Shown: positions 1-17,284, numbered from the stretch's first letter. The stretch: DNA of 64,000 nucleotides from Litomosoides sigmodontis (GCA_963070105.1 OY718806.1:8885365-8949364), one strand, 5' to 3'. Numbers and translations: made by a program. Notes: generated by a model not told the origin, from the sequence alone.

Positions 1-646
1 TGGAGAAGAACAACCAATAAAAGAATGCCGATGGCATTCTTTTTCGGTAGAGTGCTTTGTAAACCGAATAAAATAGCTAGTGAAACTTGTTGGATGAATA
101 TGAGTTTCATGAAAATATACCGTATATTAAAGATATATAGGTGTGTGTGTGTGTGTGTTTATATCTATCTAACTATATGACAGATAGATATACATGTATG
201 TATAGGCCTTAGAAGAAAAAGGTAAGGTGAGGTGGAGTTGGAAAGAGCTGAGGACGGGGGAGGGGGAGATGAGGGGAGGGGAAAAGGGAGGGGAAAGAAG
301 GTGTGACGATTGATGTATAATCTGTATGTCTCCAAGATTAGGGTGTATCGGATCGCGGGTACTTAAAGAAACGATTACAGCTCAAATTAATATTGAGATT
401 TACCATTCTTACGTGGGTAAATTATTTTGTGCAATTTACATGTCTACGCGGTTGGGTTTTCTTAGTCCGAAATAGCTGGCTTAAAAATAGTGTACTGTTT
501 TAATTTCTATTAATAGTGCACACGTATTTTCACGTTTCTTTTTCAGTTTTCGCCTCTCGTATTCTCCGGCAAATTCTTTTTAGCCATTGGGCTAAATTTT
601 CTTTTTCTTTTGGGTGCGTGATTTTAGCAAGCAAGCCTTTGCAACA
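1..646. other. 5' flank of first gene
   Basis: I see no open gene here. A short GT repeat lies near 143-158, a GATA/TATC-rich stretch near 160-190, a G-rich tract at 256-293 and a CT repeat just after the first exon. A candidate splice acceptor (ATTTTAG) ends at about 626, some 20 bases before the first ATG. It could be the spliced-leader trans-splice site of the downstream gene. Confidence 0.5.
256..293 (+). promoter_or_regulatory. G-rich tract with G-quadruplex potential
   Basis: Six runs of three or more G (lengths 5, 5, 4, 4, 3, 4) are separated by loops of 1 to 6 bases. The first four satisfy the canonical four-run quadruplex pattern. The tract lies about 350 bases upstream of the first coding ATG, in otherwise AT-rich DNA. 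A role in promoter structure is inference; only the base pattern is seen. Confidence 0.55.
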
Positions 647-4532
<3,886 letters not shown>

Positions 4533-5949
4533 GCTCTATAAAACATTTGATTTCCTGATTGCTGTCTTTCCTCTTCACCTGCCTGTATCTCTCTTATTTT
4601 AATTCAAATAGTAAATTTAGAAAATAAAAACACTTTTTTCACTTTCCTTTCTTAACCAATTACATAAGCATAGCATTGCCTTACTTTTTTTCCTAATTTG
4701 AAATTTCTATTATCAACAAAATACTAAATGCTTATATTATTCATCCTATCACATGCATTCAATTACTCTTATCAATTTCCTCACTCTCAACACCAACACC
4801 TATCACAATTACTTCTACCTACATATACATCGATTTGTGTACAATATGATTCTGTGTTTGTTTGTATATGTCGTCAATAAGATCACTGGAAATATTCCGC
4901 TGGCTTCATGCTTTTGCATCTCAATCGAATTGAATTAATTTCATACATTCAATTTAAAATGGGAAAACAACAATAAAATGGAGAAAGCAAGGAGGAAAAA
5001 AAAACGCAGAAAGAAACAGAAGGAAAGAAGGCTTCTTCTCTTGCTCTTTGTTTTCTATTCGATAATTAAAGCCACATAATCTAATCCACAATCAACTTGT
5101 TTAATTGTTCAGCTAATGCTCATTTTTTTTGCAAAAAAAAAAATTGAATTCTTGGGAAATGAAATTTTGTGAAATTTCAACACTGCGCTTAAAGAGGAAA
5201 TATGATAGGACAGGTGAAACGAGCGTAAACGTCAACTGCATGATAGCATACGCTTGCTGATTTCATCACTACATAGCAAGTGGTCAATTGAAATTTTTTA
5301 TCCTGTGAAAGAGCTAATAGTTAAAATTAATTTTTATTTTTATGCAACATCTAAATCGAAATTAAATAACTTGCATTCTTTTCCAGCGAAAAAATTTTTT
5401 TCAGCTATACTTGTTAATTATATTCATTACAGTGGTGTTATAATATGATTAATTAGAGAGAGAGAGCGCACTTTCGTTAATTTCAAAAATTTTTGAAAAC
5501 CAAATTAGGCATATGAATATAACAAGTTTCGGGAGGAAATGCTAATTTATCCGTTCAATAGTTTCGACTAATATTACTGTCCATTTTTTTAAACTGTAAA
5601 TTTAAACCAATATTCAAAAATTTCATTATTTAATTTTAAATTGATCTTTTAAGTAGAAGAAAAAAATAAATGTGAAAAAAAAAGTATTGGAATATTGACG
5701 GAAACCACTACTAGCACTATTACTATTAGTATAACAGCTATTGTAAGTTAAATGTTTTAAATTAATTAATAATTTCATTTCTTCTTTTAATTTCACAAAC
5801 AAATAATAGCATGAAGTATTTTTAACTTTTAGAACAATACGATATCAAATATTTTATTCTCGAAATATTGTTCAAAGAGAAAAAAAAAACGAATTACATT
5901 TGTTAATTGAATAAATCAACCAATATGTAATTTCATTAATGAAATAACG

Positions 5950-5982
<33 letters not shown>

Positions 5983-8717
5983 GGAGAGCAAGGAAGAAAG
6001 GAAGAAAGAAAAAAAGAACTGGAATTTGTTAATTGACTTATCATTGATGAAATTTACGCATAAATATCGTTTATTTCTTACAAAATTAACAGCAGCAGTT
6101 AACGAAACAATAATACCTCACATATCTCCTTTCATTATTACCCGAAGGGATTTTAACTGAATGGAATTTTTTTTTTTCAAATATATAATGGTCAGTTTTT
6201 TCTTCCGCGGAATTCAATTTGTTTAGTGGTTAGTGACGTATTCTTCGTAATTTCTCATTTTTCACTTCTTTGAAAAGGAGATAATTAGATATCGTTTTAT
6301 CCGTCCTTTCTTTTGCTTTCCTATCTCATTCTTTCATTATTTCTCTCCTCTTCCTCTCCATCCACCTCTCCCTCTCTCTCTCTCTCCCTCTATTCAGATT
6401 TTCATTTTTTGAATAAAAAATTTTACCATCAATTTCTGCAAGTTTGGAAATTGTTGAATGAATGAATGAAAGTTTTGACTCACCTTCTAGCAAAAACATG
6501 CATGAAGGAAGGAAGGGAGAAAGGGAGGAAAATTCACAAGTGATAATTGTTTAATTAGAGCAACAAATTGTAAATGTTAATAAATTTGGTTAAAATTTAC
6601 TAGCAATTTACAACATATACAATAATTTAATGCTTTAACATGTGACAATTATTTCAGTAAGCGATTTCAAATTAATTAATCAATTAATTACTTGCTGAAT
6701 GGTTATATCTATTCCTCTATTCTATCTTGTGCTCTGCTAATTTGTCTCTTTTGCATATTTGCTTACCTTAAACAACAACAACAACAACAGCAGCATTAGC
6801 CACAACTGTAAGAAAAAAAATAGCAATGACAACTAGCATGATAGAGGGTAGCGCGTTTATGATATTTCAAATAATTTCAGCTAGTAATTGTAATGACAAT
6901 AACAGTGGATGAGTGACATGCATGCATTGCACTGCAAAATTTTATATGACATTTTTTTTTCAATTCGTATTAATTTTTTTAATTTCTATTAATTTGAATA
7001 ATTATTATTAAATTATTAATTTGAATAATTATTATTAAATTATTTTTTTTTCAATTCGTATTAATTTTTTTAATTTCTATTAATTTGAATAATTATTATT
7101 AAATTAGCTAACAGCAACAACAACAACAACACTATTAATAGAAAAACAACATCATACAATTAGAAACAATTTCACCAAGAGAGAGGGAGAGAGAAATGTG
7201 ATGAAGAAAGTTGTGAAATGTGGATAATAGATAAATTTGCATTCTTTTTTCTTGCTACAATTATCAGAAGTTGCTAGGTATCGTTGAAACTCAATTTTAG
7301 TATGCTAAAATTGCGAGAAAAAAAATCAATGAAATTTGCAATAATTCATTTATATCTTCATTTAGATAACAATTCATTTAGCATATTATTTCATTCTAAT
7401 TGAATGTAGTTGGCTTAGTTTCGTATTTTGTTAATGAATTTGAAAAAAATTTCCAAATTATATTATTTTGTAAATGACTGATTTAATTGCAACAGTCTAT
7501 GTCATTATTTTTCATTTGAAACTCACTTCTTTTCGGGTCTTTCTACAAACAAAAAAGCCGCAACAAGCAAAATTCATTTTTAACCAATCATCTTTAGCCT
7601 GTGTTGATAATAATTAACACAACAAAGTGCATTGATTGACGCCAATGAAGCAAAATTATCGTTTTCCTATTTTCAGAAATAATTTGATTTGAAATTTTCG
7701 CAAATTCATTAAAATGTTAACTAATAAAATATGAATAATTACATTTGTAAGTGTATTATTAAATTCATACGAGTAAAATTAGATTTGAAATCAAAACACT
7801 AATGACCATTTAAAGTATATGACAACATAAAAACAACTACCAATTTGTCATGAAACGAAATTCACCTGGAAATTGTGAATTTTCCTGAAATAAACAATCC
7901 TGAAATCATTGCGGTGAGAGGATAGTTCCCTCTTTCCCCAACTCGGAGCTACAAAATTGCTAATGGAATCGAAATGAGCTCAACCACAAGTGTTGCAAAA
8001 ATGCTGTAGCGCTAAACGGGAATGGTTTCAACGCAAAGTTGTCAGAAATTTGCTCACTTTAATTGAACTGCGGAAGTTTTCACACACAAAAAAGAAATAT
8101 TCCGAAAGTTAAAACAAATGAGAAGTGCAACGGAAAGATTCCAGCAATGTTTCTTTCTGCTTCAACACTAAAATTTCAAACTATCATGTAAGGGATTTAA
8201 ATTGCACCAATTTATCGTACCGATTCAAAAACATATTTTGAACTGTTAATAAAAATAAATTCCAACTAGTAACATCGTATCGAAATGATTAATGAGTAGC
8301 AGCAGGTGAAGTGATAAAATTAAATGCTTATTCTTATTTACATAGCTTATCAGATCTTAGGTAACTAGTACATTTTTTTCAACTATCTTTCCCCTTTCAT
8401 CATTTCCGATTTTTTCCATTTAGTGAATTTAAAATTTTGAAAATACGTGAAACAGCTAGAAGACTTATATTGCTGACACACGAAAAGTTGAATATGAAGA
8501 ATGACTCCCACCACGAAATCTTCCAATCTGTATGGATGAATCTCTGGAATTGATCAAATGCGGGTAAGATATTTGAAAAATCGCACAAATTCATTTTGAT
8601 ATTTTGATACATTCGTATGAATTGCCAAGTACTTGTATAAAAATGCCAAATTCATCAGTCTAAAATCTAGCGCTATTTAAAAATCACAAATATCTAAGTT
8701 TCATGTCACCTCTCTCC

Positions 8718-8748
<31 letters not shown>

Positions 8749-8876
8749 CTTCCCTCTATTTCTATCATTTTCAACTGTATTTCATACCTTAACATCAAAC
8801 TTTATGATTGCTAAGTAATGCTTGATGATGCGCTGTGCAAAATGCAATGTGTTAAAAAAAAGCTTCTAACATGAAA
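4533..8876. other. Intergenic region, AT-rich
   Basis: No assembled gene. It holds the 3' UTR of the first gene, GA and CT microsatellites (about 5950-5990, 6365-6390, 8710-8760), AAC repeats near 6775 and 7115, and a duplicated 64-base block at 6952-7106. Two minus-strand segments look exon-like. The first, 8465-8543, follows an acceptor and reads ...IGRFRGGSHSSYSTFRVSAI then stop. The second, 7866-7948, follows TTTTGTAG and reads LRVGERGNYPLTAMISGLF..., with a GTGAAT donor. Other frames are also open in the first, so neither is called as a gene. Confidence 0.5.
6952..7106. repeat. 64-bp direct duplication
   Basis: Copies 6952-7015 and 7043-7106 are nearly identical. Each runs from a T tract through CAATTCGTATTAA to TTATTATTAAATTA. 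The 27 bases between them are a further partial copy of the 3' part of the unit. The shift between copies is 91 bases. Confidence 0.9.
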
Positions 8877-9016
8877 TGACGTCAAACAGCATACTTGACG
8901 CAGCATTACCTACCAATGAGAAAATTTCTCCAGTCTTTTCACATATGAGTTTCAGTTGATAACGTGGACCACCCACGACGTTCTTCTTCCTGCGTCAACC
9001 AGCCATTTTGACGTCA
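8877..9016. promoter_or_regulatory. Inverted repeat with two CRE palindromes
   Basis: The left arm is TGACGTCA (8877-8884), ten bases, then TTGACGCAG (8895-8903). The same composite is found reversed at 9016-8990 with exactly the same spacing. TGACGTCA is the cAMP-response element bound by CREB/ATF bZIP proteins. The 86-base centre includes GACCACCCACGA (8967-8978), repeated in direct orientation at 9072-9083. It could be a regulatory module or a degraded miniature inverted-repeat element; no target-site duplication is evident. Confidence 0.5.
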
Positions 9017-9479
9017 ATTAGATGAGTGTTATGTGAGCAGCAACTAATCATTATGAGATATTATTACGTTAGACCACCCACGATGCTTTCGCTTCATTAC
9101 CTTGAAGGATTTTATATTTGTAGTTGTTGCATTCATAAATTTCTCTGTTAGATCGTTGAGGCTAAGCGATAATAACGTTCCTTACACCTATCTGTCTATC
9201 TACACATTATTCATGCATTCATTCATATATTCCCAATACACACGTACACGCACACGCACACGCACGTATGTATAATAGGAGATTAGCACACCTGTGAGAG
9301 GTGAGGTAGTATAAGCGTAAGATATGAATATGGTGAATGCTAGCGAGTTTTCAAACTGAAAAAAAAAGGAACTTCGGAATATCTGCATTTTATCTAAGCA
9401 ACGGAAGCATCGACGTGAAAAATGGTCAAAGAAAAAACGCTGTTAACTAATTATTGATCCTTTTTATTTGATTGTCCTA

Positions 9480-9611
9480 CATGAAAGTACGGATTTCGCT
9501 ACTGGATTATTCAACGTGAAAATATGAAATTCGTTATTGGATTGCGTAACGTGAAAATATGGATTTCGTTACTGGATTGCATAACGTGAAGTATGGATAT
9601 TGGATTGACGT
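9480..9611. repeat. Tandem repeat of a 35-bp unit, about 3.8 copies
   Basis: Units start at about 9480, 9514, 9549 and 9584. The consensus begins ACGTGAAAATATGGATTTCG and ends ACTGGATTGCATA. Copies 2 and 3 are most alike. The first copy begins CATGAAAGTACGG, and the last is truncated within the unit. Confidence 0.85.
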
Positions 9612-12600
9612 TCGTGTGAAATAGGTCATAATAAAATTCCCATCTAAATAATGATGAATGAAATATGAAATGCGGCAATATTCACGTGACATCCTTCCTT
9701 TAATCCTGTCATAACTGAAATTGATAGCTTTCATTCCCTCAATTTTTATAAAAATACTAGAAACACTCAGTATATATGTAATTTTATAATTCTTAAGTTA
9801 TATTAAGAAGGAGAGAGAGAGAAAAAAGGAAAGAAAAAAAGAGAGAGAACGGAGAGAAAAAATACAGGAAAAAAGCATGAAACAAAAAAGACTGTATATA
9901 AGTAGGCGTGAAAAAGTTGCGCTATTTTTGGAAATGTTTCTTTTGCTAAAAGTGGAAGATGAAAATGGGGGAGGGGGAGAGTGGGATACAGTAAGACGGA
10001 AAAAAAAGTGGATAATAAGCGTAAATTAAAACTAAAAATCTCTCATTCATTTTTCACTCATTTAATCAAACAAATCTGAGGACAATAATTTTACGCTTAT
10101 ATACTTTTCCCCACTTTTTTTCAAAAATTCAAATCAACAACTTTTCAAAAAAATTATAATTTAATAGTATATGATTGATCCGAATGATAACCATATTTCG
10201 CGTGTGTCACGTATACATGAATATTCACTGTTATCATTTTAAATTTAAAACAATTAAGCTTAGCAATTTCCAACATAATTTGTACATGAATACTATTAAA
10301 AATGGTTTTTTTCATTTACGTACTTGTAATGTAATCAAGCATCTGATATTAAGCATATTAAAATCGTTCATTTGAAAAGTTCAATGTATGACTCATCCTC
10401 CGTTAACGCCCCTCCAAGTAAAAAGTACTATGATAATGGAATAGTGAAATTCTTCGAATAATAATATTCAATCAATTATTGATTACTTCTTGATTTTCAT
10501 GAAATTGTTTGTTTGAAATTTTATAAAAGTCAAAAGTAATTTTACTAAAAAAAACGATAAAAAATTGTAACCATCAACTTCCAATTAATTTACAACTACT
10601 CAAATATACTTACACAATCATTTCAAAATGCATTTTTTGATATTGTAAGACTTCTGTTTTTGTTTTTGCTTTTTTTACAATTTTGAGAATCTGAAAGGTT
10701 CTTGTAGGGTGAAAGGGAAGATGTAGAAATGAAGAATTATTGTTGGAAAATTGGACGAAATAAATTTCCTTTCAAATTTCATGGTTTCATTTATGCAAAT
10801 TACAGTTTCCTACTGTATTAATGATTATGTGATAAATGATAAGTTATATTTTTAGATACGATGATTCATGCTATAACCATTTTCAACATTGCAACAATTT
10901 TTTTTTTTCAAAATAAAACTATCCATTCTTTTGTTGGAAGGAATGATTTCATGGTTTGTTATCACTGACTATCAATCTATGACGAATCGCAAAAAAAAAA
11001 AAAAGAAAAAATTGCTTGAATTAAGGACGATAATTTTAATCGATTATGCAACAGATTGATTGTACACAATAATTTCAAAATATTTCGAACATGCTAATTT
11101 CTTTCTAACAATTGATAAACAGATGGTAGTAGTAATGGCAGTACAGTTTCAGTTTCAGGTTCATCCATTTATCCCTTTCATTCCTACGTTTTTGTTTTCC
11201 AGCCTGTTTGTTCACTGCTGTTTATTTTAAATAAACTTCCTCATCCGAATGTTTTTCTCTTTCTTAAGTTGTGCTAAGTTTTTGTTGATTAATTGTTGCT
11301 GTGCCACCTAATTAGCATCTTCCTTTCTTTTTTCCCTTCCTTTCTGTTAATTGCTCTATATTTGAGGCAAGCGTAGTCAGCAGTGATGAACAACTGAATT
11401 AGATTTATCACAATTAATTTGTTTTATCACAATTATCACAATCAAATTTATCACAATTAATTAATTTGTTATAAATCTAATTTTAAATATTTGATTGTTT
11501 GATAAGTTAGTTCCGATTAATTCCAAACTTTTTGTTTCTTTCATTTTCAATGCAAAAATAAATTAACTATCATTTTTTTTCGCCTATAAGGAATTTCAAT
11601 TGCGCCCACTCAAATTTTAATTAATAACTGATGCTTTTTTCTAAGCAATTTTTTCCCTTTCATGCATTTATGCACCTTTAACAAGTTATCTTTTTTTTGC
11701 GTTTTTCTACGTCAAATTATTTCCCTCCAATGTAATGATAATTAATTTAAAAAAAGAAACTTTTTCTGCTTTACTTTTTAAAAATTCCTTTTTAAAATGG
11801 AAATTGCTTATATTTAAAATGAAATGCATTTATTTTAGTTCTTCAAGATCACTTGTTCTCCTTCCTTCGACTTAAATATATTTTTATTTAGACTTTAAAT
11901 TTGTATAGCACACTGCGGTGGTGTGTTCTCGATCAATATTATCAGTTAAAACTTCACGATTTCCTTCTTTTTTTTTCATTTCTCTCTTCTCTCTCTCTAA
12001 TATTTATTTTATTAATCATTGCATCATCCAAAAATACCAACATCTTTTCCCTATACCATACATTTTCCAATAAAATATCTCATAATGAAAATTTTAATTT
12101 AAAAATTCACTTAAAAATAGACAAAAATATTTATACGATTGTACAACTGTAATGTGGTCATCTCATTCTACATTAATTCAACGCTTGTAGAATTGAAAGA
12201 ATTACTTAAAATATATTGTATGCGAATGTGATGATAATTAATTTTTTTAAAATAATTAATAATGCAATATATTAATATTAATTCATTTGTATGCCTAATA
12301 ATCAGCGTACTGCTTGTGTTACACAATCATTTACGAGTGATGCTGATAAGATGATAATGCAATAATGCTCATCTGTCATCATCGCTCAGTGTTGAACGCA
12401 TTTCAAATGTGTGCCAACAAATTATTCCATACTTAATTATCATAGATTGAAATGGTTTATTTACATGTTTTTTTTTTCCATTCCTTTTTTAAACGATTAT
12501 AACATTGCATACTTGATAACAATAAAGAGTATTACAAGTGAAAAAGAAAGAGAGAGAGAGAGAGAGAGAGGGAGAAAAGAAAGAATCGAAATAGAATAAT

Positions 12601-14023
12601 AGGGAGAAGGAATGAATGTTGTCGTATGCTTGCTTATTCATTCATCCCATAAATGGCCTGAATCATTTTTCCTTCCATTCAATTTTATTTCAATCCTTCC
12701 TTCCTTCCTTCCTTCCTTTCATTCCTTCTTTCCCCCTTTCCCTCTTCCTCACTCACTTTCTCGCTTTACCTTCCTAAAATTACAATTACCTAAAAAAAAA
12801 GGAACAGAAAAGGTAATATGATAACTTTCATCGAGCAATTTATCAAAATGTTAATTTTATTTACTAGAATGGATTAAACTAAGTATTAAATAGATATTAG
12901 TATAAATAAATGTATAGATTATGTAAATAGATTGTATTTGCAAATCTATAAATTGAAATCTAAAAAAAACCTGCAGATAGGCTATAAATTAATATACAGA
13001 AAGAGACAAAATAAAATATTAATAAATATAGATTAAATTCGATGTTAAATTATAGATATTAGATTAGAATTTATTGGGAGAATATTTATGAGAATGAAAA
13101 TTTAAAAATAAACTTAAAATTACTGATGCTTAACATTTGTCACATTTTAACTAACTTGCTTACTGTTTAAAGTTTAATATTGAAATTTTTTTGATTAAAC
13201 GTATTCATTCTTAGCCAAAAAAAAATTAGTAGTGTTATTTTCTGTCACCATCAATCAATAATATATCAAAATAATAAGTGTAAATTTTTAAATTGAGAAA
13301 CAAGTGAGAGCGAAACGATCAATGTGAGGTAGTAGTACTTTAATTGTTGTTTCTCATTAAACATTTTTCATTATTTCATACCTCTCATCTTATCTCTTAG
13401 GATTTCCTAATAATTTTCACTTTTTTTTTTGGTTGACCCTTACTTTTGCTATTGTTAACCTCATATTTTTGGTGTTCAAAAAATTCCTCTCCTTGAAATA
13501 CTTTAAAACTTTCAGCAACAGTCTGCAATTTTTTAAATCATCCAAACGTTCATCTTAAATCATTGATTAGTTCACAAAAAAAAAATTAGATAAAAAATTT
13601 TTTAAAGTAATTTCACTCTATTTTTTTTTGCATTAAAAAATCATTGCCCTAAAATGGTAATTGAAAGAGGCAGAATTTGACCTGTTTATGAAATATGATG
13701 AAATGAGCTAATAAAGCAAGCATAAAACTACATTATCGAAATCATTCAATCATTCCTACTTCACTCTTCTCTAACTTATCAAAACGTGTGCAATAATACG
13801 TATTCGTTATATGATTGAAAAGATTTAATTTAAAGATTTCCCTCTTTTCTCTTTATGAAATTTGAGTGAAATACAAAATAGTTAATTCGAGTAGACAGTT
13901 AATTTCAACGGTTTGTCGTTGAAACAATATCGTTAACAATAATTGTATGTTAGCAATGGATTATTTAATTATTACTGAATGTGTATGAGGAAGAGAGAAA
14001 GGGAAAGGGAAAGAGAGTGAATA

Positions 14024-14025
14024 TG

Positions 14026-14073
<48 letters not shown>
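14024..14073. repeat. (GT)n microsatellite
   Basis: About 24 uninterrupted GT dinucleotides, preceded by a GA-rich stretch. Confidence 0.95.
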
Positions 14074-14075
<2 letters not shown>

Positions 14076-16119
14076 CTACGGTTGAACAGTTGAATTAATG
14101 GTTCGTTAAATTATGGCATTTGTGAAAAGGAATAGTTTTGCTGACCGGTAAAAATTATTATTGCCAATTTATTACTGGATGATTGCAATGAGTAGTTTGT
14201 AACAGAATAAATACCTGTTTCGCCTTTTAATTATTCACATATACCTGCCAGTTGTTGCTTAATTAATGATGAATTATTTCATACCTCAAACAATACATGT
14301 GAGTCACGTAATGTAATTTTATTCCATTTATTGAATTTCGTAGAAATGAAATATCCTTTCATCCTTGTTAATTCTAATTCATATTCATCCATGTATGATG
14401 TTAATTTAATGTTGATATATACATATACATATGGAAAAGGATAAAAAGATTTTTTTTCCATATCATTTGCATCACAAAATTATAGTTATTTGATTAACTT
14501 GAAATTTTTTCCACTTCATAATTTTCATTATTAAAAAAATTCTTATTCTAACTATTTGATTAATATTTGTAATAATTTATTCATTCCTTTGTTAGTACGC
14601 TTTTAGTACAATTTTTTAGGTTCGTCCAATAATTTTCTACGTGTTTTTTTTTATTTTTATCTCTATTTTTTTATCAATTTGCATTATTCACATAGTGAAA
14701 TTTTGAAAGTTATATTAATTTAAGTGAGAGTTGAATGAATTATTTTGAACGAAAGTATAAAAGCGTTTATGTGAAAAGCGCTTTTTTTTCAAATATTTTC
14801 GCTTTCCATCCTGAAATCAAACATATCTCTGCACATTCCCAATGTATTCAAATGTAACAGAATGATTTTTTTTAGTAAATAGTTGTACTAAGTTTGAAAG
14901 GAAAATAGAGTAATTTCATTTCATTTTCAAAATATTTTAATTTCGCATCCCATTAACCCATTTTTCAACGAATAATTGTGGTAAATTTGAAATAAAATAG
15001 TAAATTGAAAGGGAAGCAATGAATTAAAATAAACTAATTTCATCTCAATTTCCCAAATTACATAAGTTTACAAAGTCAGATTTTCTTTGTTCATTAATTA
15101 CGATGTGAAATTTAATGTTCGTTCTATTAGCTATTGATTTCACACTTTTCTTCGAATTTCGTTTAATTAAATTACACGAACAAAATAAAATATTTTATTT
15201 ATAATTACTAAATTATTTTAGTGATAAAAAAAGCTGATAAATTATTATTGTGCTATTTCAGTCTTTCTTTCTTCTTTTTATGATGAATTTATGTAAGAAT
15301 TACGCATTGTATGATCAATTGAATACATATTTGTTTGTGTACTTCATTTTATTAAAAACCTTTTTTTAACTTTTGTTACAAAAAAAATTTGCTGTAAGTA
15401 CACGGCGCACTTTATGTGTGTGAAATTTATTTTTTTTACAGGTAATTTTCGTTTAATTATTTTATTTGTTTTGTAGCATTAAATTTTATGAATTCAATAA
15501 TTTATGAAAATTTATGCTTAAATTCAGCAATATTCAGCATTAATGGGAATGACGATGTTGCGTTATTTTCAAATGATAAATTAAAAAATTTCATTAAAAA
15601 AAAATCGCTTATGTCTTTTTTATATTTCAAATAGTTTTTCACCAGTAAAATATTCAATTTAATTTTTTTTCCATTTTTCAATTTTGAACTGAAATACACA
15701 GCAATAGATGTTTAAAGGTTTGTTCACTCAATTACATAGGTGCTTAAGCATAATAAGGTGTATTTAAACGAATTACGAAGGATTCTAATTCACCCTCTTT
15801 AATTATATTACCCTATTTGTCTACTTTGCATAAATTTCCTTCAGTACATTTGCGTCAATTTTTTAAATTTCTGAAAATTAACGCTTCATAGCTTCATTTT
15901 TGGAGTTTAAGTGTGTTATTAAGCTTTTAAAAATTTTTGATTAAATGAACTGCTTGCTTATATTTTCCAATTATAACGATAATTTTTCATTTCTTCATTT
16001 CAATGCTCAACCTCATCAATTTTATTCATTTAATTAAAATGAAAAGTGAAATTAGAATGTGGAAAGTGCGAGACCAGAGATGAATGATAACAGAGATAAT
16101 TTGTGATATTAAAACTTAC

Positions 16120-16262
16120 ATTGGAATTTGGTCCATTATTGTGTCGTGTTGTCGGCAGATTGAAAGTGCAGAAGACAGTAGAAAGCGTTATGATTACAAT
16201 GAGTATCAGAAGCACTACGGCATATCGTCGGGTACGTGAACAGCGCTGTTTATCACGTTTAT
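16120..16262 (-). CDS. Orphan exon of a type II membrane protein (partial)
   Basis: A 143-base minus-strand exon with an acceptor (ATTTGTAG) on its upstream side and a perfect GTAAGT donor on its downstream side. The internal frame is open for 47 codons after a 2-base split codon. It reads KRDKQRCSRTRRYAVV, then a hydrophobic segment (LLILIVIITLSTVFC), then a polar Asn-rich stretch (PTTRHNNGPNSN). A basic cluster before a membrane span, with polar residues after it, fits a signal-anchor (type II) protein. A possible preceding exon ends near 16407 (...NSEIKTKASARTN, GTGCAA donor); its one-base overhang would give Asp at the junction. I could not find the remaining exons, so the product is unknown. 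Confidence 0.4.
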
Positions 16263-17284
16263 CTACAAATTAATTATTAATTTAAAAAATAAACAAATTA
16301 TTTGTGGTGGAAATCTTTTGCATGTGTTGGCATTGCATGTCTGTTGAAATGAATGTTGATCATTGATCGCTTGTTTCATTTTACATTAACATTGCACCGT
16401 TCGTTCTCGCAGAGGCTTTTGTTTTAATTTCAGAATTGTCCAGAAGTAGTAATATTTCAGTGGTGGTGCTATTGCTCGTTACATTTTGAAAAAATTTCCT
16501 TTTGTCCTTTTTTTTTCCCGCATTCCATCATTTCTATCGTTGTGCCTTTTTTTTTTTTTTGTTCAAATTAACAAATTAGGTAGAAAATCCGCTTCCATTT
16601 TTTCTTCGAAAATTTTTGTGAATTTTATTGCTTAAAATTAATTGCAAGTATAACCTATAATTATTAGCACTTTGATGAAGAATTATAGATGCAGCATGAA
16701 AATGATTTATTTACTTATTATATCCCAATTATTCCAAGAAATTGCGAAACTGTTAGCTTTCTTTGTAAATTGATAGGATTTAATAAGTGATAAGCCATTA
16801 ATAATCTTTTAAAAATTAAAAAAAAAAAGAGCAAACAAACTCAAATTAAACATCTACCTAAAAACATTCCCTAATTTTGTCCCATTTTTAGTTGTATTTT
16901 TGGAGAAGCACTGCCCCCTTTTTTTTTTAGATTGAAATTTGTTCATAGAAATTTTTCGCCCTAATCCATTACTTTCGATTGTTGCAAACTTATCACACAA
17001 TATTTACTTGATCCCTAAAGGTTAAGACGTAATTATTTGTGAAGTTGTTCCATCGGGCTGTTTGGGATTTTCACGCTCTTTTTTCGTTCTCTTCCTCTAT
17101 TCGAAATTTCATAGCATATTTTTGCAAATCGGTAAATTCACGTTTTTTTTCGATGCAAGTTATTAAATTACAAAAACATTTCGTTCTGTTAAAAAAAGAA
17201 TAAAAGAAGTGTAAATTTGACAAAATTTAATAAAAAATAAGTGATAACGATTTATCCCGTTCTCATTCATCTCCCTCTACCTCC

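Larger units (their letters stand above)
9017..16119. other. Intergenic region, gene-poor
   Basis: I find no gene I can assemble. Contents: a short CACACG repeat near 9240-9265, a 35-bp tandem repeat (9480-9611), GA tracts near 9810-9855 and 12545-12575, repeated ATCACAATT words near 11397-11462, a TTCC run near 12695-12720 and a long GT repeat (14024-14073). Short open frames are AT-rich and lack paired splice sites. Confidence 0.5.
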
